DNA of 64,000 nucleotides from an uncultured Eubacteriaceae bacterium (GTDB lineage Bacteria; Bacillota; Clostridia; Eubacteriales; Eubacteriaceae). This document shows positions 48,069 to 57,473 of the stretch, piece after piece. The position numbers and the translations under genes are program-made. Position 1 is the first letter of the stretch. The number at the start of each line of letters is the position of its first letter. Under the pieces are notes generated by a model. The model was not told where the DNA came from and made no database searches. It saw only the letters and a list, made by a program, of their open reading frames with translations. Location of the stretch: positions 84,972 to 148,971 of the forward strand of contig CAMBHL010000006.1 in the NCBI GenBank assembly GCA_945867155.1, given 5' to 3'.

Positions 48069-48749
48069 TCAGATCTTTAGATCTTCAGCCCGAGCTGTGG
48101 TTTTCTTTTGATTTTTTTCGGCGTTGATGTTCTGAATCCCGAGGAGCAGAATATCGCTGACGATGCCGACCATTTCTTCGGGCGTCTTGTCCGGATCTTC
48201 GGACAGCCATTTCTGCATCATGCCCATGCAGCCGGACACGATGAAGGCGTAGCTGTAGTTGAACAGCTGATCGTGGCTGATTTCTTCGGCGCTGTGTTCG
48301 CTGTTGAAGCGGATCAGGTCGTTGATGCAGCGCAGGCGCAGCATTTCCTGAATGCTCTGGACGAATTTCGGATCGCCGTTCGGGCCGAGGAGCGCCAGGG
48401 TCAGGTCTGCGTTCTGGCGCAGCAGGGTGAAAATATCAAGGAGGCGCCCCTGAATGTCCTCAAAGGTTTCCGGCGCCGGGCGGTCTTTGAAAATTTCGCT
48501 GAACTTGCCGTAAAGTTCTTCTTCCAGATGGTCCTGCATGTCGTAAATATCCCGGTAGTACTGGTAAAATGTCCCCCGATTGATGTGAATGCGCTCGGAC
48601 AGCTCCTTGACCCGGATGTCCCGGACCGGCTTTTCGTTGAGCAGTTCCGTAAAGGCCCGGCGCATAGCCGCCTTCGTCTTCACGACCCGGCGGTCCGGCT
48701 TGTGCTGACGTTTGTGCTCCCGCCTGTTTTTTCCGTAAATCGATGCCAA
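48069..48749 (-). CDS. TetR/AcrR-family regulator
   Basis: 226 residues. HTH VKELSERIHINRGTFYQYYRD (about 46-66) is the TetR DNA-binding domain; a helical ligand domain follows. Basic N-terminal extension (RREHKRQHKPDRR). Start is TTG at 48749, with CAGGAG six bases upstream. Divergent from the MMPL transporter, so it most likely represses that operon and responds to its substrate. Confidence 0.88.
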   Translation of the reverse strand: MASIYGKNRREHKRQHKPDRRVVKTKAAMRRAFTELLNEKPVRDIRVKELSERIHINRGTFYQYYRDIYDMQDHLEEELYGKFSEIFKDRPAPETFEDIQGRLLDIFTLLRQNADLTLALLGPNGDPKFVQSIQEMLRLRCINDLIRFNSEHSAEEISHDQLFNYSYAFIVSGCMGMMQKWLSEDPDKTPEEMVGIVSDILLLGIQNINAEKNQKKTTARAEDLKI

Positions 48750-48899
48750 TTTTTTCTCCTGACTATTTTTTCAGCTTTTTTCAGATATTGTACAGTTTTC
48801 ATTGATCTGTTTATTGATTTTTTCTCTGTTAACAGTATAATAGGATTGAAAAAAATAGTCAACACTTGTATGGTTATCTTTTAGAAAGGAAATCACCCT
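48750..48899. promoter_or_regulatory. Divergent tetR-MMPL control region
   Basis: Rightward promoters: TTGATT-16-TATAAT (48814-48841) and TTGAAA-17-TATGGT (48846-48874). A GACTATTTTTTC element near the tetR start recurs inverted as GAAAAAAATAGTC over the second promoter, a candidate operator pair. Confidence 0.55.
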
Positions 48900-51122
48900 A
48901 TGGAAGCATTTAGCAAAAAAGTGGTCAAATTCCGCATTCCGATTTTGATCGCGGCTATCCTGCTCATGATTCCAGCGGCCTTCGGGTATCTCCATACCCG
49001 GACCAATTACGATATTCTGACCTATCTGCCCGATTCCATCGACACGATCAAAGGCCAGGATATCCTGAAGGACGAGTTCGGCAAAGGCGCCTTTTCCCTC
49101 GTCATCTTCGACGGCATGAGTGACAAGGAAATCGCCAAAACCGAAGCGGAATTCAAGCAGATCGACCACGTCAATTCCGTCATCTGGTACGATGACATCG
49201 CCGATTTGAACATCCCGAAGGAAATGATCCCGAGCGACGTGTACAAGGCCTTCAACAGCGGCGATTCGACGCTGATGGCCGTGTTCTTCGACACCTCGAC
49301 CTCCGCCGACGGCACCATGAACGCCATCAACCAGATGCGCAAAGTCGCCGGCAAACACTGTTACATCTCCGGCATGTCCACTATGGTCACGGACCTCAAA
49401 AACCTGACCGAACAGGAAGAACCGATTTACGTCAGCATCGCCGTGATTCTCTCCTGCATTGCCATGATGGTCTTCATGGACTCCTACGTCGTCCCCCTGG
49501 TCTTCCTCGCGAACATCGGCATCGCCATCGTGTGGAACCTGGGCACCAACCAGTTCTTAGGCGAGGTTTCCTTTATTACAAAGGCCCTGGCCGCGGTGCT
49601 CCAGCTCGCCGTCACGATGGACTATTCGATCTTCCTGTGGCACTCCTTCGAGGAGCAGCTCCAGCTGAACCGGGGCGATTCCAAGACGGCCATGGCCAAG
49701 GCCATTGCCGCCACCATCACATCGGTGACGGGCTCTTCAATCACGACGGTGGCCGGCTTCATCGCCATGTGCTTCATGACCTTTAAGCTCGGCATGAACC
49801 TCGGGATCGTCATGGCCAAGGGCGTCATCTTAGGGGTGATCTCCTGCGTCACGGTGCTGCCGGCGCTGATTTTGCTGTTCGCACCGCTGATCGAAAAGAC
49901 GCGCCACCGCAACATCCTGCCGGATATGCACAAACTGGCCCACGCCATCATCGACCACCGCAAGATTTTCCTCGTGATCTTTATCGTGATGTGGATTCCT
50001 GCCTCTTACGGCTACAACCACATCCAGACGTACTACGACATGGGCTCGCGGCTGCCGAAAAACCTGGGTTATTCCATCGCCCGGCATAAGATGGAAAAAG
50101 ACTTCAAGACCGGGGCGACCCACATGATCCTCGCGAAGAAAGATCTGTCCACCCGGGATGCCCACAACATGATCGACGGCATCAAAGAGATTAAAGGGGT
50201 CAAAAACGTCCTGGCCATGGATTCCTTCCTCGGGCCGATGGTGCCGAAGCAGATGATCCCGTCGAGCATCCGAAATGAACTCGCCAGCGGCAAATATCAG
50301 CTCATGATCATCAACTCCGAGTACTCCACCGGGACGAACCAGGTCAACCGCCAGATCACAAAAATCAACAAAGTGATGAAGCGCTACGACAAGACGGCCA
50401 TGCTCATCGGGGAAGCGCCGTGCACCAAGGATTTGATCACGATCTCGAACCACGACTTTAACGTCGTCAACGCCGTGTCCATCGCGATGATCTTCTTAAT
50501 CATCGCCCTGGTGCTCCAGTCCTTCTCTCTACCGTTCATCCTCGTGGCAGTCATCGAATTCGCCATCTTCATCAATCTGGGGATTCCGTTCTACACCCAC
50601 ACGACCCTCGTGTTCATCGCGTCGATCTGCATCTCGACCATCCAGCTCGGGGCGACGGTGGACTACGCCATCCTCATGACCACCCGGTACAAGACCGAGC
50701 GCTACAACGGCAAGGAAAAGCGCGACGCCATCGAAACGGCTCTGGCCTTCGCCATTCCGTCGATCATCGTGTCCGCGGCGGGCTTCTTCGCGGCGACCTT
50801 CGGCGTCGCGGTGTACTCGGACATCGACATCATCTCATCCCTGTGCACCCTGCTGGCCCGAGGCGCGTTGATCTCGATGCTCTCGGTCATCTTCATCCTG
50901 CCGTCGCTGCTCATGCTCTTTGACCACATCATCATCAAGACGTCGAAGGGCTTCATCGACCGGTCCCGCACCGGCCTCGGCGCGCGGACGAAAGCTGCGG
51001 ACAATACGGCGGAAGCCAGCAACCAGGAAACCCGGGTCTTCTCTAAAATTGAAAACCTGAACGGTTCGGAACCGACGAAACTCTTCCGCCGGAACATTTC
51101 AGATTCAAAGAAAGGAAATTAA
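48900..51122 (+). CDS. MMPL/RND-superfamily transporter
   Basis: 740 residues. Twelve predicted membrane segments in two halves, each with one helix, an extracellular loop (about 35-175 and 375-510) and five more helices; typical YdfJ-like MMPL layout. Conserved acidic segment AVTMDYSIFLWHSFEE in the first half and ATVDYAILMTTRYK in the second carry the proton-relay Asp. Likely exports lipids, peptides or toxic compounds. AAAGGAA before ATG. The next gene starts 2 bases after its stop. Confidence 0.88.
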   Translation: MEAFSKKVVKFRIPILIAAILLMIPAAFGYLHTRTNYDILTYLPDSIDTIKGQDILKDEFGKGAFSLVIFDGMSDKEIAKTEAEFKQIDHVNSVIWYDDIADLNIPKEMIPSDVYKAFNSGDSTLMAVFFDTSTSADGTMNAINQMRKVAGKHCYISGMSTMVTDLKNLTEQEEPIYVSIAVILSCIAMMVFMDSYVVPLVFLANIGIAIVWNLGTNQFLGEVSFITKALAAVLQLAVTMDYSIFLWHSFEEQLQLNRGDSKTAMAKAIAATITSVTGSSITTVAGFIAMCFMTFKLGMNLGIVMAKGVILGVISCVTVLPALILLFAPLIEKTRHRNILPDMHKLAHAIIDHRKIFLVIFIVMWIPASYGYNHIQTYYDMGSRLPKNLGYSIARHKMEKDFKTGATHMILAKKDLSTRDAHNMIDGIKEIKGVKNVLAMDSFLGPMVPKQMIPSSIRNELASGKYQLMIINSEYSTGTNQVNRQITKINKVMKRYDKTAMLIGEAPCTKDLITISNHDFNVVNAVSIAMIFLIIALVLQSFSLPFILVAVIEFAIFINLGIPFYTHTTLVFIASICISTIQLGATVDYAILMTTRYKTERYNGKEKRDAIETALAFAIPSIIVSAAGFFAATFGVAVYSDIDIISSLCTLLARGALISMLSVIFILPSLLMLFDHIIIKTSKGFIDRSRTGLGARTKAADNTAEASNQETRVFSKIENLNGSEPTKLFRRNISDSKKGN

Positions 51123-51124
51123 AC

Positions 51125-53320
51125 ATGCACGCATTCACCACGATGTCGAAACGCAGGAAACTGCTCTTTGCTGTCATCCTGGGCATCGCCGTTCTGTGCC
51201 TGAGCATGACGGCGGTTTTCGCATCCAAATCGACAACGAAAAAGGCCTCTTCTTCCGCATCCAAAAAAAGCCTGACCCGGAAAGCCAAGCTGGCTTCCGG
51301 CGCCCAGGCCGTGTCGTCCCAGAAAGGCAAGGCCGTCGCTAAACAGGAAACGGTTTACGTTAAAGCCGACGCTTCCGGCACCCGGAAAGCCACATACGTT
51401 TCGGACTGGCTCCAGAACGCCGGCAATGAAAAGAACCTCGAAGACATTTCCAATTTATCGAATATCGAAAATGTCAAAGGGTACGAAAAGTACACGAAAA
51501 ACGGCAACACCCTAACCTGGAAGACCAAGGGCAAGGACATTTACTACCGCGGCACCACGGATCAGACCCTGCCCATTAACGTCCAGATCCTCTACGAACT
51601 TGACGGCCAGTCGGTCACGGCGAAGGAACTCGCCGGCAAGAGCGGCAATGTGAAGATCACGATCAACTACAACAACGAAGGGGAAACCAACGGCATCACG
51701 ACGCCTTTCGCCGTCGCGACGGCTTTGGATCTGCCCACGTCCCGCTTCTCGAACATCAAGGTCACCAACGGGGCGGTGGTCAGCGACGGCCAGAACAACG
51801 CGGTGGTCGGCATCGCCTTCCCGGGCCTGAAGGAAAACCTCGGCCTCAGCTCTGTGCAGGGCCTCAAGATTCCGGATTCGGTCACGATCACAGCGAAGGT
51901 GAAGAACTTCAAACTGGGCCCGACGATCACGTCGGCGTCTACGGATGTATTGAACCGCGCCGGCCTCAAGGACATCAAGAGCTTTAAAGACCTCGACGCA
52001 GCCATCGACAAACTCGAAACCGCCAGCGGCCAGCTCGTTGCCGGCTCCTTATCGGCTTGGAAAGGTTCCGCCCAGCTCTCTGCGGGTGCCTACACCCTGT
52101 CCAACGGCACCGACACCCTTGTCACCGGCCTGAACCAGTACACCGCCGGCGTCGCTTCCGCCGCAAACGGCGGGAACAGCTTAGCCTCCGGCTCCGCCAC
52201 ACTGGCAACCGGCCTTGGCAGCCTGAACAGCCAGGTTCCTGCCCTCACCGGCGGCATCACAAAACTGTACGCCGGCAGCCAGCAGCTCGCCACAGCTTAC
52301 GGCGACGCAAAAACCAAAGACACGATCTTAAACGGCTCGGCTTCACTGGCCAGCGGTGCGGATTCACTGTCCACCAATCTGTCAAGCCTGACATCCGGTG
52401 CTGCCCAAGTCAACACCGGCATTCAGCAGATGAAGAGCCAGCTCACCCAGCTCAACACAGCCCTTCAGAGCAGTGACACCTCAAGCTTGACCACCGTACT
52501 CACCAATTATCGGAAGAATCTGCAAACTGAAGGGGCTTCAGCAAAGGCGCTGTCTGGCGTCGCGACAGATCTTGCCAAAAAAGGCGACGCGGAAAACGCT
52601 CAGAAAGTCGCAGCCCAGGCCAAAACCTTAGGCGATACGGCTCAGTCCGATGCCGATGCACTGCAAAAAGCTCAGTCCAATATCGAATCTTTGAATAAAA
52701 ATATCGGGACGCTGAAACAGGCTCTTGCCGAAGCTACGAAGACTGGCGGCTCTCTCGATCAGCTGGCTGCAGGCTCTCAGCAAGTCGCAGACGGTTCTCA
52801 AAAACTCTCTGCTGGCGCAAAGACCCTGGCCACTGGATCTCAGGATCTGAACACCGCGCTTCAGAAAGTCGCCAAAGGCACGAATGAACTCAACGACGGT
52901 CTGGCACAGCTCAACGGCAAAACCGGCGATCTCTCCAGCGGCGTCGGTCAGCTCGCTTCGGGCAGCCAGAAAATTGCCGACGGTTCCAAGACTTTGAGCG
53001 ACGGCCTCAACACCCTGAACGCCAACAGCGGCGCCCTCAACAGCGGTGCCTCTCAGCTGTCAAACGGTTCGAAACAGCTCTACAAAGGTTCGGTTACCCT
53101 AAGCGACGGCCTGAGCACGCTGTACTACGGCATGAACCAGTTCAAAACCACCGGCATCGACAAGATCGCGGCGGTGTACAACAACAATTTCAAGAATCTG
53201 GCAGGCAAGCTCAACGCGATCAAACAGGCCTCTGAAGACTACAACAACTTCTCAGGCATCACCCCTGGCATGAAAGGGTCTGTCAATTTCATTATCGAAA
53301 CGGACAGCATTTCAAAATAA
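51125..53320 (+). CDS. Secreted heptad-repeat (YhgE/Pip-like) protein
   Basis: 731 residues. Signal peptide MSKRRKLLFAVILGIAVLCL..AVFA, a beta-rich N-terminal domain (about 70-270) and a long stretch of XXXLXXG heptads (e.g. LSAGAYTLSNGTDTLVTGL; LASGSQKIADGSKTLSDGL) broken by a Gln/Lys helix. The membrane domain of full YhgE/Pip proteins is missing. Coupling to an MMPL transporter is frequent in Firmicutes, suggesting a periplasm-like partner or adaptor in export. AAAGGAA before ATG. Confidence 0.8.
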   Translation: MHAFTTMSKRRKLLFAVILGIAVLCLSMTAVFASKSTTKKASSSASKKSLTRKAKLASGAQAVSSQKGKAVAKQETVYVKADASGTRKATYVSDWLQNAGNEKNLEDISNLSNIENVKGYEKYTKNGNTLTWKTKGKDIYYRGTTDQTLPINVQILYELDGQSVTAKELAGKSGNVKITINYNNEGETNGITTPFAVATALDLPTSRFSNIKVTNGAVVSDGQNNAVVGIAFPGLKENLGLSSVQGLKIPDSVTITAKVKNFKLGPTITSASTDVLNRAGLKDIKSFKDLDAAIDKLETASGQLVAGSLSAWKGSAQLSAGAYTLSNGTDTLVTGLNQYTAGVASAANGGNSLASGSATLATGLGSLNSQVPALTGGITKLYAGSQQLATAYGDAKTKDTILNGSASLASGADSLSTNLSSLTSGAAQVNTGIQQMKSQLTQLNTALQSSDTSSLTTVLTNYRKNLQTEGASAKALSGVATDLAKKGDAENAQKVAAQAKTLGDTAQSDADALQKAQSNIESLNKNIGTLKQALAEATKTGGSLDQLAAGSQQVADGSQKLSAGAKTLATGSQDLNTALQKVAKGTNELNDGLAQLNGKTGDLSSGVGQLASGSQKIADGSKTLSDGLNTLNANSGALNSGASQLSNGSKQLYKGSVTLSDGLSTLYYGMNQFKTTGIDKIAAVYNNNFKNLAGKLNAIKQASEDYNNFSGITPGMKGSVNFIIETDSISK

Positions 53321-53341
53321 TACCTTCTAAATTTTCCATAA

Positions 53342-53368
53342 TGCAGCCCTTCGGGGCTGTATTTTTTT
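53342..53368 (+). terminator. Terminator of the MMPL operon
   Basis: CAGCCC-TTCG-GGGCTG stem followed by ATTTTTTT. Confidence 0.85.
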
Positions 53369-53423
53369 GTGTTTTTTACTTATGGTCCGACCAGTAATCG
53401 CCATTACATGTCTAAATTTTATA

Positions 53424-53452
53424 TTTATTTCGGAATGTAATTGTTTTATAAT
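53424..53452 (+). promoter_or_regulatory. Promoter of the bza operon
   Basis: -35 TTTATT (53424-53429), 17-bp spacer, -10 TATAAT (53447-53452), about 20 bases before the riboswitch. Confidence 0.6.
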
Positions 53453-53469
53453 AAGGTTAATCAAATAAC

Positions 53470-53652
53470 AATGTTTTAGGTGCTCCGCGAGAGCGGAGAG
53501 AATAGGGAATCAGGTGAAAGTCCTGAACGAACCCATCACTGTAAACCGCGAAGGACGGCAAAAATGTCACTGACGTCAGCATATCGGCGTTGGGAAGGCG
53601 CTGTCCGGCAGCCATGCGCGCGGCGAGTCAGGAGACCTGCCTGAAATACAAT
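53470..53652 (+). promoter_or_regulatory. Cobalamin riboswitch
   Basis: Leader with the class signatures: AGGTGC-start paired region, GGGAATCAGGTGAAAGTCCTG core (split here in two motifs: GGGAATCAGG and TGAAAGTCC), CACTGTAAACC, then the B12 box GAGTCAGGAGACCTGCC. Senses adenosylcobalamin-type ligand and lowers expression of the lower-ligand (bza) operon when cobalamin is abundant. Confidence 0.93.
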
Positions 53653-53668
53653 GTCCCTGGATGACGGT

Positions 53669-53713
53669 AAAATCCATGGCCGATTTTTTTGTATTTCGGC
53701 TGTGGATTTTTTT
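53669..53713 (+). terminator. Riboswitch-controlled terminator
   Basis: Stem AAATCCATGGCCGA / TTCGGCTGTGGATTT with a T-run, directly after the aptamer and before the bzaA ribosome site; expected to form in the ligand-bound state. Confidence 0.8.
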
Positions 53714-53753
53714 AATGCCGCAAAAGCCGAAGCTGGTTTAGAAAAGGAGAATT

Positions 53754-55073
53754 ATGATGACCATACTCGAAGCAGCCCGCGCTGGGCAGATCACCGACGC
53801 GATGCGCATTTGTGCAGAACGAGAAGATGTCGACGCGGAATTCATCCGTCAAGGCATCGTTGACGGCAACATCGTCGTCCTCGACAGTTCACGAGACAAT
53901 ATCCGTCCCGTCGCCGTCGGTAAAGGCTTAAAAACGAAAGTTTCTGCCTCTGTCGGCATGTACGAAGAAAAAGACACCATCGACGGTGAAATGGAAAAGA
54001 TTCAGGCCGCTGTCAAGGCCGGCACCGACACCATTATGGATTTGTCCGTCCGCGGCCCCATCGAAGAGATGCGCGAAAAGGTGCTTGCCACCGCCGATCG
54101 CCCAGTCGGCACCCTGCCCATGTACGAAACCTTGGCCAAGGCCGCCGCTGAACACGGCACGGCAATGGACATGACCGAAGACGACATTTTCGATATGATT
54201 GAACATCAGGCCGCCCAGGGCGTGTCCTTCCTCGCCATGCACCCGGCCACCACTTTGGAAGTCGTTCGCCACGCCAAAGAAGAACACCGCATCGACCCCC
54301 TCGTGTCCTACGGCGGGAGCCACCTCATCGGCTGGATGCTCTACCACAAAAAAGAAAACCCGATGTACACCCAGTTTGATCGGGTCATCGACATCTGCCA
54401 CAAATACGACACCGTCTTAAGCTTCGCCGACGGCATGCGCCCGGGCTGCGTCGACGATTCCCTCGACGCCCCTCAGGTCGAAGAACTCGTCCTCATCGGC
54501 ACCCTCGCCCGCCGCGCGAGAGAAGCCGGCGTCCAGGTCATGGTCAAAGGACCGGGCCACGTCGCCATGGACGAAATCCAGACCACCGTTCAGCTCGAAA
54601 AGAAACTGTGCCACGGCGCCCCGTACTTCATCTTCGGTATGCTGCCGACCGACACCGGCGCCGGCCTCGATCACATCACCTCCGCCATCGGCGGCGCCAT
54701 CGCCGCTTACTACGGTGCCGACTTCCTGTGCTACGTCACCCCGGCCGAACACATCGGCATGCCGAATAAAGACGACGTGTACCAGGGCGTCATCGCCTCC
54801 CGCATCGCCGGCCACGCCGCCGACGTCGCCAAAGGCCTGCCTTCCGCCGTCGAATGGGACAAGAAAATGTCCGAAGCCCGGGTCAAGATGGACTTCCCGT
54901 CACAGTTCAAGATGGCCATCGATCCGGAAACCGCCGAACGCATGTGGCGGGAACGCTCTGACGATTTCTCAAGCGAATGCACCATGTGCGGCAAATTCTG
55001 CGCCGCCCGCATCGTCGAAAAGGTATTGAACGGCCAAGAAGCGCCAACTAGAACAGAAGAGGTGTTAAAGTAA
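53754..55073 (+). CDS. bzaA: BzaA, ThiC-family hydroxybenzimidazole synthase subunit
   Basis: 439 residues; radical SAM enzyme of the ThiC family. With BzaB it converts aminoimidazole ribotide to 5-hydroxybenzimidazole. The C-terminal cluster motif is CTMCGKFC (CxxCxxxxC). The gene is the first of six in the bza operon and follows the riboswitch; AAAAGGAG precedes the ATG. Two adjacent ThiC paralogues plus cobT and methyltransferase genes distinguish it from thiamine ThiC. Confidence 0.93.
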   Translation: MMTILEAARAGQITDAMRICAEREDVDAEFIRQGIVDGNIVVLDSSRDNIRPVAVGKGLKTKVSASVGMYEEKDTIDGEMEKIQAAVKAGTDTIMDLSVRGPIEEMREKVLATADRPVGTLPMYETLAKAAAEHGTAMDMTEDDIFDMIEHQAAQGVSFLAMHPATTLEVVRHAKEEHRIDPLVSYGGSHLIGWMLYHKKENPMYTQFDRVIDICHKYDTVLSFADGMRPGCVDDSLDAPQVEELVLIGTLARRAREAGVQVMVKGPGHVAMDEIQTTVQLEKKLCHGAPYFIFGMLPTDTGAGLDHITSAIGGAIAAYYGADFLCYVTPAEHIGMPNKDDVYQGVIASRIAGHAADVAKGLPSAVEWDKKMSEARVKMDFPSQFKMAIDPETAERMWRERSDDFSSECTMCGKFCAARIVEKVLNGQEAPTRTEEVLK

Positions 55074-56359
55074 TGACTACGCAAATGCTCGAAGCCCGCA
55101 AGGGTCATATCACAGAAGAAATGGAAATCGTGGCAAAAAAAGAAGGGGTTAGTCCGGAATATATCCGCGATCAAGTCGCCGTCAGCCACATCGTCATTCC
55201 GAAAAACATCCACCGTGACCGCTCCAACATCTGCGGCATCGGCGCCGGTCTCAACGTCAAGGTCAACTCTCTCATGGGCACCTCCTCAGACCGCAACGAC
55301 AAGGAAATGGAAAAACGCAAGCTCCGCCTCATCGAAGAAGCCGGCGCGGACGCCTTCATGGATTTATCCACCGGCGACGACATCGATGGCATGCGCAAAC
55401 AATCCATCGCGACGTCCAACATCGCAGCGGGCTGCGTGCCGATTTACCAGGCCGCGGCGGACGCCATCGAAAAACACGGCTCCATCGTCGGCATGACCGC
55501 CAAGGAAATGCTCGACACCATCGAAAAGCAGTGCCAGGACGGCATGGACTTCATGGCCATCCACTCCGCCTACAACTTCTGGGTCCTCGACACCTTGAAG
55601 AAGAGCGGCCGCCTCACCAACGTCGTGTCCCGTGGGGGCTCCTTCCTCACCGCCTGGATGCACTACAACCAGAAAGACAACCCGCTGTTCACGGAATTTG
55701 ACACCATTCTCGAAATCTTAAAATCCACTGACACGGTGCTGTCCATCGGCGACGCCATCCGTCCGGGCTGCAACTGGGATTCCCTGGATTCACCCCAGGT
55801 CGCGGGCCTCATGGTCGCCGGCGATCTCGCAAAGCGCGCCATCGAAGCCGGCGTTCAGGTCATGATTGAAGGGCCGGGCCACGTGCCGCTGAACCACATC
55901 GCGACGACGATGCAGCTCCAGAAACAGCTGTGCCACGGCGTGCCGTACTACATCCTCGGCTTCTTGGCCACGGACGTCGCACCGGGCTACGACAACATCA
56001 CCGGCGCCATCGGCGGCGCTTTCGCCGGCATGTACGGCGCAGACTTCCTGTGCAACCTGACCCCAGCTGAACACCTGGGTCTGCCCACAGAAGAAGACGT
56101 CGTCATGGGCGTGCGCACCGCCCGCCTCGCGGCCGACTGCGTCAACATGCTGCGCCGAGACAGCCAAAGCTACAAACGCTCCAAGGCCATGGCTGAAGCC
56201 CGGGTCAAAGACGATCCCCAGGCGCAAATCGACAACGCTCTGTTCCCGGAAATGGTCAAAGAACGCATGGGCACCGAACCGGCCCACGACCACTGCGCGG
56301 CCTGCAGCGAAGGCCTGTGCCCGGCGGACTACGCCTACCAGTATTTCTTCGGCGATTAA
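55073..56359 (+). CDS. bzaB: BzaB, ThiC-family hydroxybenzimidazole synthase subunit
   Basis: 428 residues, about as long as and similar to BzaA (MTTQMLEARKGHITEEMEIV). C-terminal CAACSEGLC (CxxCxxxxC) binds the radical SAM cluster. Start overlaps the bzaA stop (TAATG), showing translational coupling; both proteins are needed in species with the bzaAB type. Confidence 0.93.
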   Translation: MTTQMLEARKGHITEEMEIVAKKEGVSPEYIRDQVAVSHIVIPKNIHRDRSNICGIGAGLNVKVNSLMGTSSDRNDKEMEKRKLRLIEEAGADAFMDLSTGDDIDGMRKQSIATSNIAAGCVPIYQAAADAIEKHGSIVGMTAKEMLDTIEKQCQDGMDFMAIHSAYNFWVLDTLKKSGRLTNVVSRGGSFLTAWMHYNQKDNPLFTEFDTILEILKSTDTVLSIGDAIRPGCNWDSLDSPQVAGLMVAGDLAKRAIEAGVQVMIEGPGHVPLNHIATTMQLQKQLCHGVPYYILGFLATDVAPGYDNITGAIGGAFAGMYGADFLCNLTPAEHLGLPTEEDVVMGVRTARLAADCVNMLRRDSQSYKRSKAMAEARVKDDPQAQIDNALFPEMVKERMGTEPAHDHCAACSEGLCPADYAYQYFFGD

Positions 56360-56395
56360 TTTTAAATTTTATCCAATAAGAAAAAGGAGAACGAC

Positions 56396-57469
56396 ATGGC
56401 AAATCTCACCCTTGACACCGTCTTAAACGGCATTGAACCTGCAGATCAGAGCTGGGCCGAAAAGGCCAAGGCCCGCGTGGAAGCCCTCGCGGTGCCGCCC
56501 TGGTCCCTGGGGCGCTTGTCCCGTCTCGGGGTGCGGCTGGCCGCAATGCAGCGGACCATCCATCCCGACGTCACCCGCAAGATGATCATCACCTGCGGCG
56601 CCGACGAAGGGGTCGCTGAAGAAGGCGTCTCGGCCTTTCCCCAGGAAGTCACCCAGGAAATGCTGCGGAACATCGCCTGCGGCGGCGCGTCCATCAACGT
56701 GCTGGCCAAAGCGGCCGGCGCCGAAGTGCGCCTCGTCGACCTCGGGGTCAAGGGGGATTTTCCAGAGCTGATCGAACAGGGCCGCCTCGTCGATAAAAAA
56801 GTAGCCTACGGCTCCCAGAACATGCGCAAAGGCCCGGCCATGACCCGGGAACAGGCAGTCGCTTCCCTCGAAGGGGGTATCGCCGTCGCGTCGGACGCCA
56901 TCGAAAAGGAAGGCATCCAGCTCCTCGGCACCGGGGACCTCGGCATCGGCAATACCACCCCGTCCGCCGCGATCCTCGCCGTCATCGGCCATCATCCGGT
57001 CGAAGCGGCCACCGGCCGGGGCACCGGCCTCGACGACGCGGGCCTCGCCAACAAGATCCAGGTCATCAAAGACGCCATCGCCCTGAACCAGCCGAACCCT
57101 GAAGATGGCCTCGACGTGCTGGCAAAAGTCGGCGGCTTCGACATCGGCGGCATCGCCGGCACGATTCTTGGCGCCGCCTACCACCGCACACCGATTTTAA
57201 TCGACGGCTTCATCTCAACGGCCGGCGCCTTAATCGCCAAGACGCTCTGCCCGACTGCGGCCGACTACATGATCGCCGCCCACAAATCTCAGGAACCGGG
57301 CCATACCCTGATGTGGCAGACCCTCGGCCAAAAACCGATTCTCGATTTGGACATGCGTCTCGGCGAAGGCACCGGCGCCGCTGTCGCGATGCACATCGTC
57401 GAATGCGCGGCCCGGACGATGAACGACATTCTCACTTTCGAAGAAGCGGCCGTCACCAATAAAAACTAA
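56396..57469 (+). CDS. cobT: Nicotinate-nucleotide:benzimidazole phosphoribosyltransferase
   Basis: 357 residues. Activates the benzimidazole base to its alpha-ribotide for attachment to cobamide. Conserved GDLGIGNTTPSAAILA and GRGTGLDDAGLANKI mark CobT, with the catalytic Glu in the C-terminal RLGEGTGAAVA region. AAAAGGAG before ATG. Confidence 0.95.
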   Translation: MANLTLDTVLNGIEPADQSWAEKAKARVEALAVPPWSLGRLSRLGVRLAAMQRTIHPDVTRKMIITCGADEGVAEEGVSAFPQEVTQEMLRNIACGGASINVLAKAAGAEVRLVDLGVKGDFPELIEQGRLVDKKVAYGSQNMRKGPAMTREQAVASLEGGIAVASDAIEKEGIQLLGTGDLGIGNTTPSAAILAVIGHHPVEAATGRGTGLDDAGLANKIQVIKDAIALNQPNPEDGLDVLAKVGGFDIGGIAGTILGAAYHRTPILIDGFISTAGALIAKTLCPTAADYMIAAHKSQEPGHTLMWQTLGQKPILDLDMRLGEGTGAAVAMHIVECAARTMNDILTFEEAAVTNKN

Positions 57470-57473
57470 TGCC

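Noticed and set aside
53754..56359. The two ThiC-like genes as thiamine biosynthesis
   Set aside because: Two tandem copies with cobT, a methyltransferase and two radical SAM genes under a cobalamin, not TPP, riboswitch point to benzimidazole synthesis.
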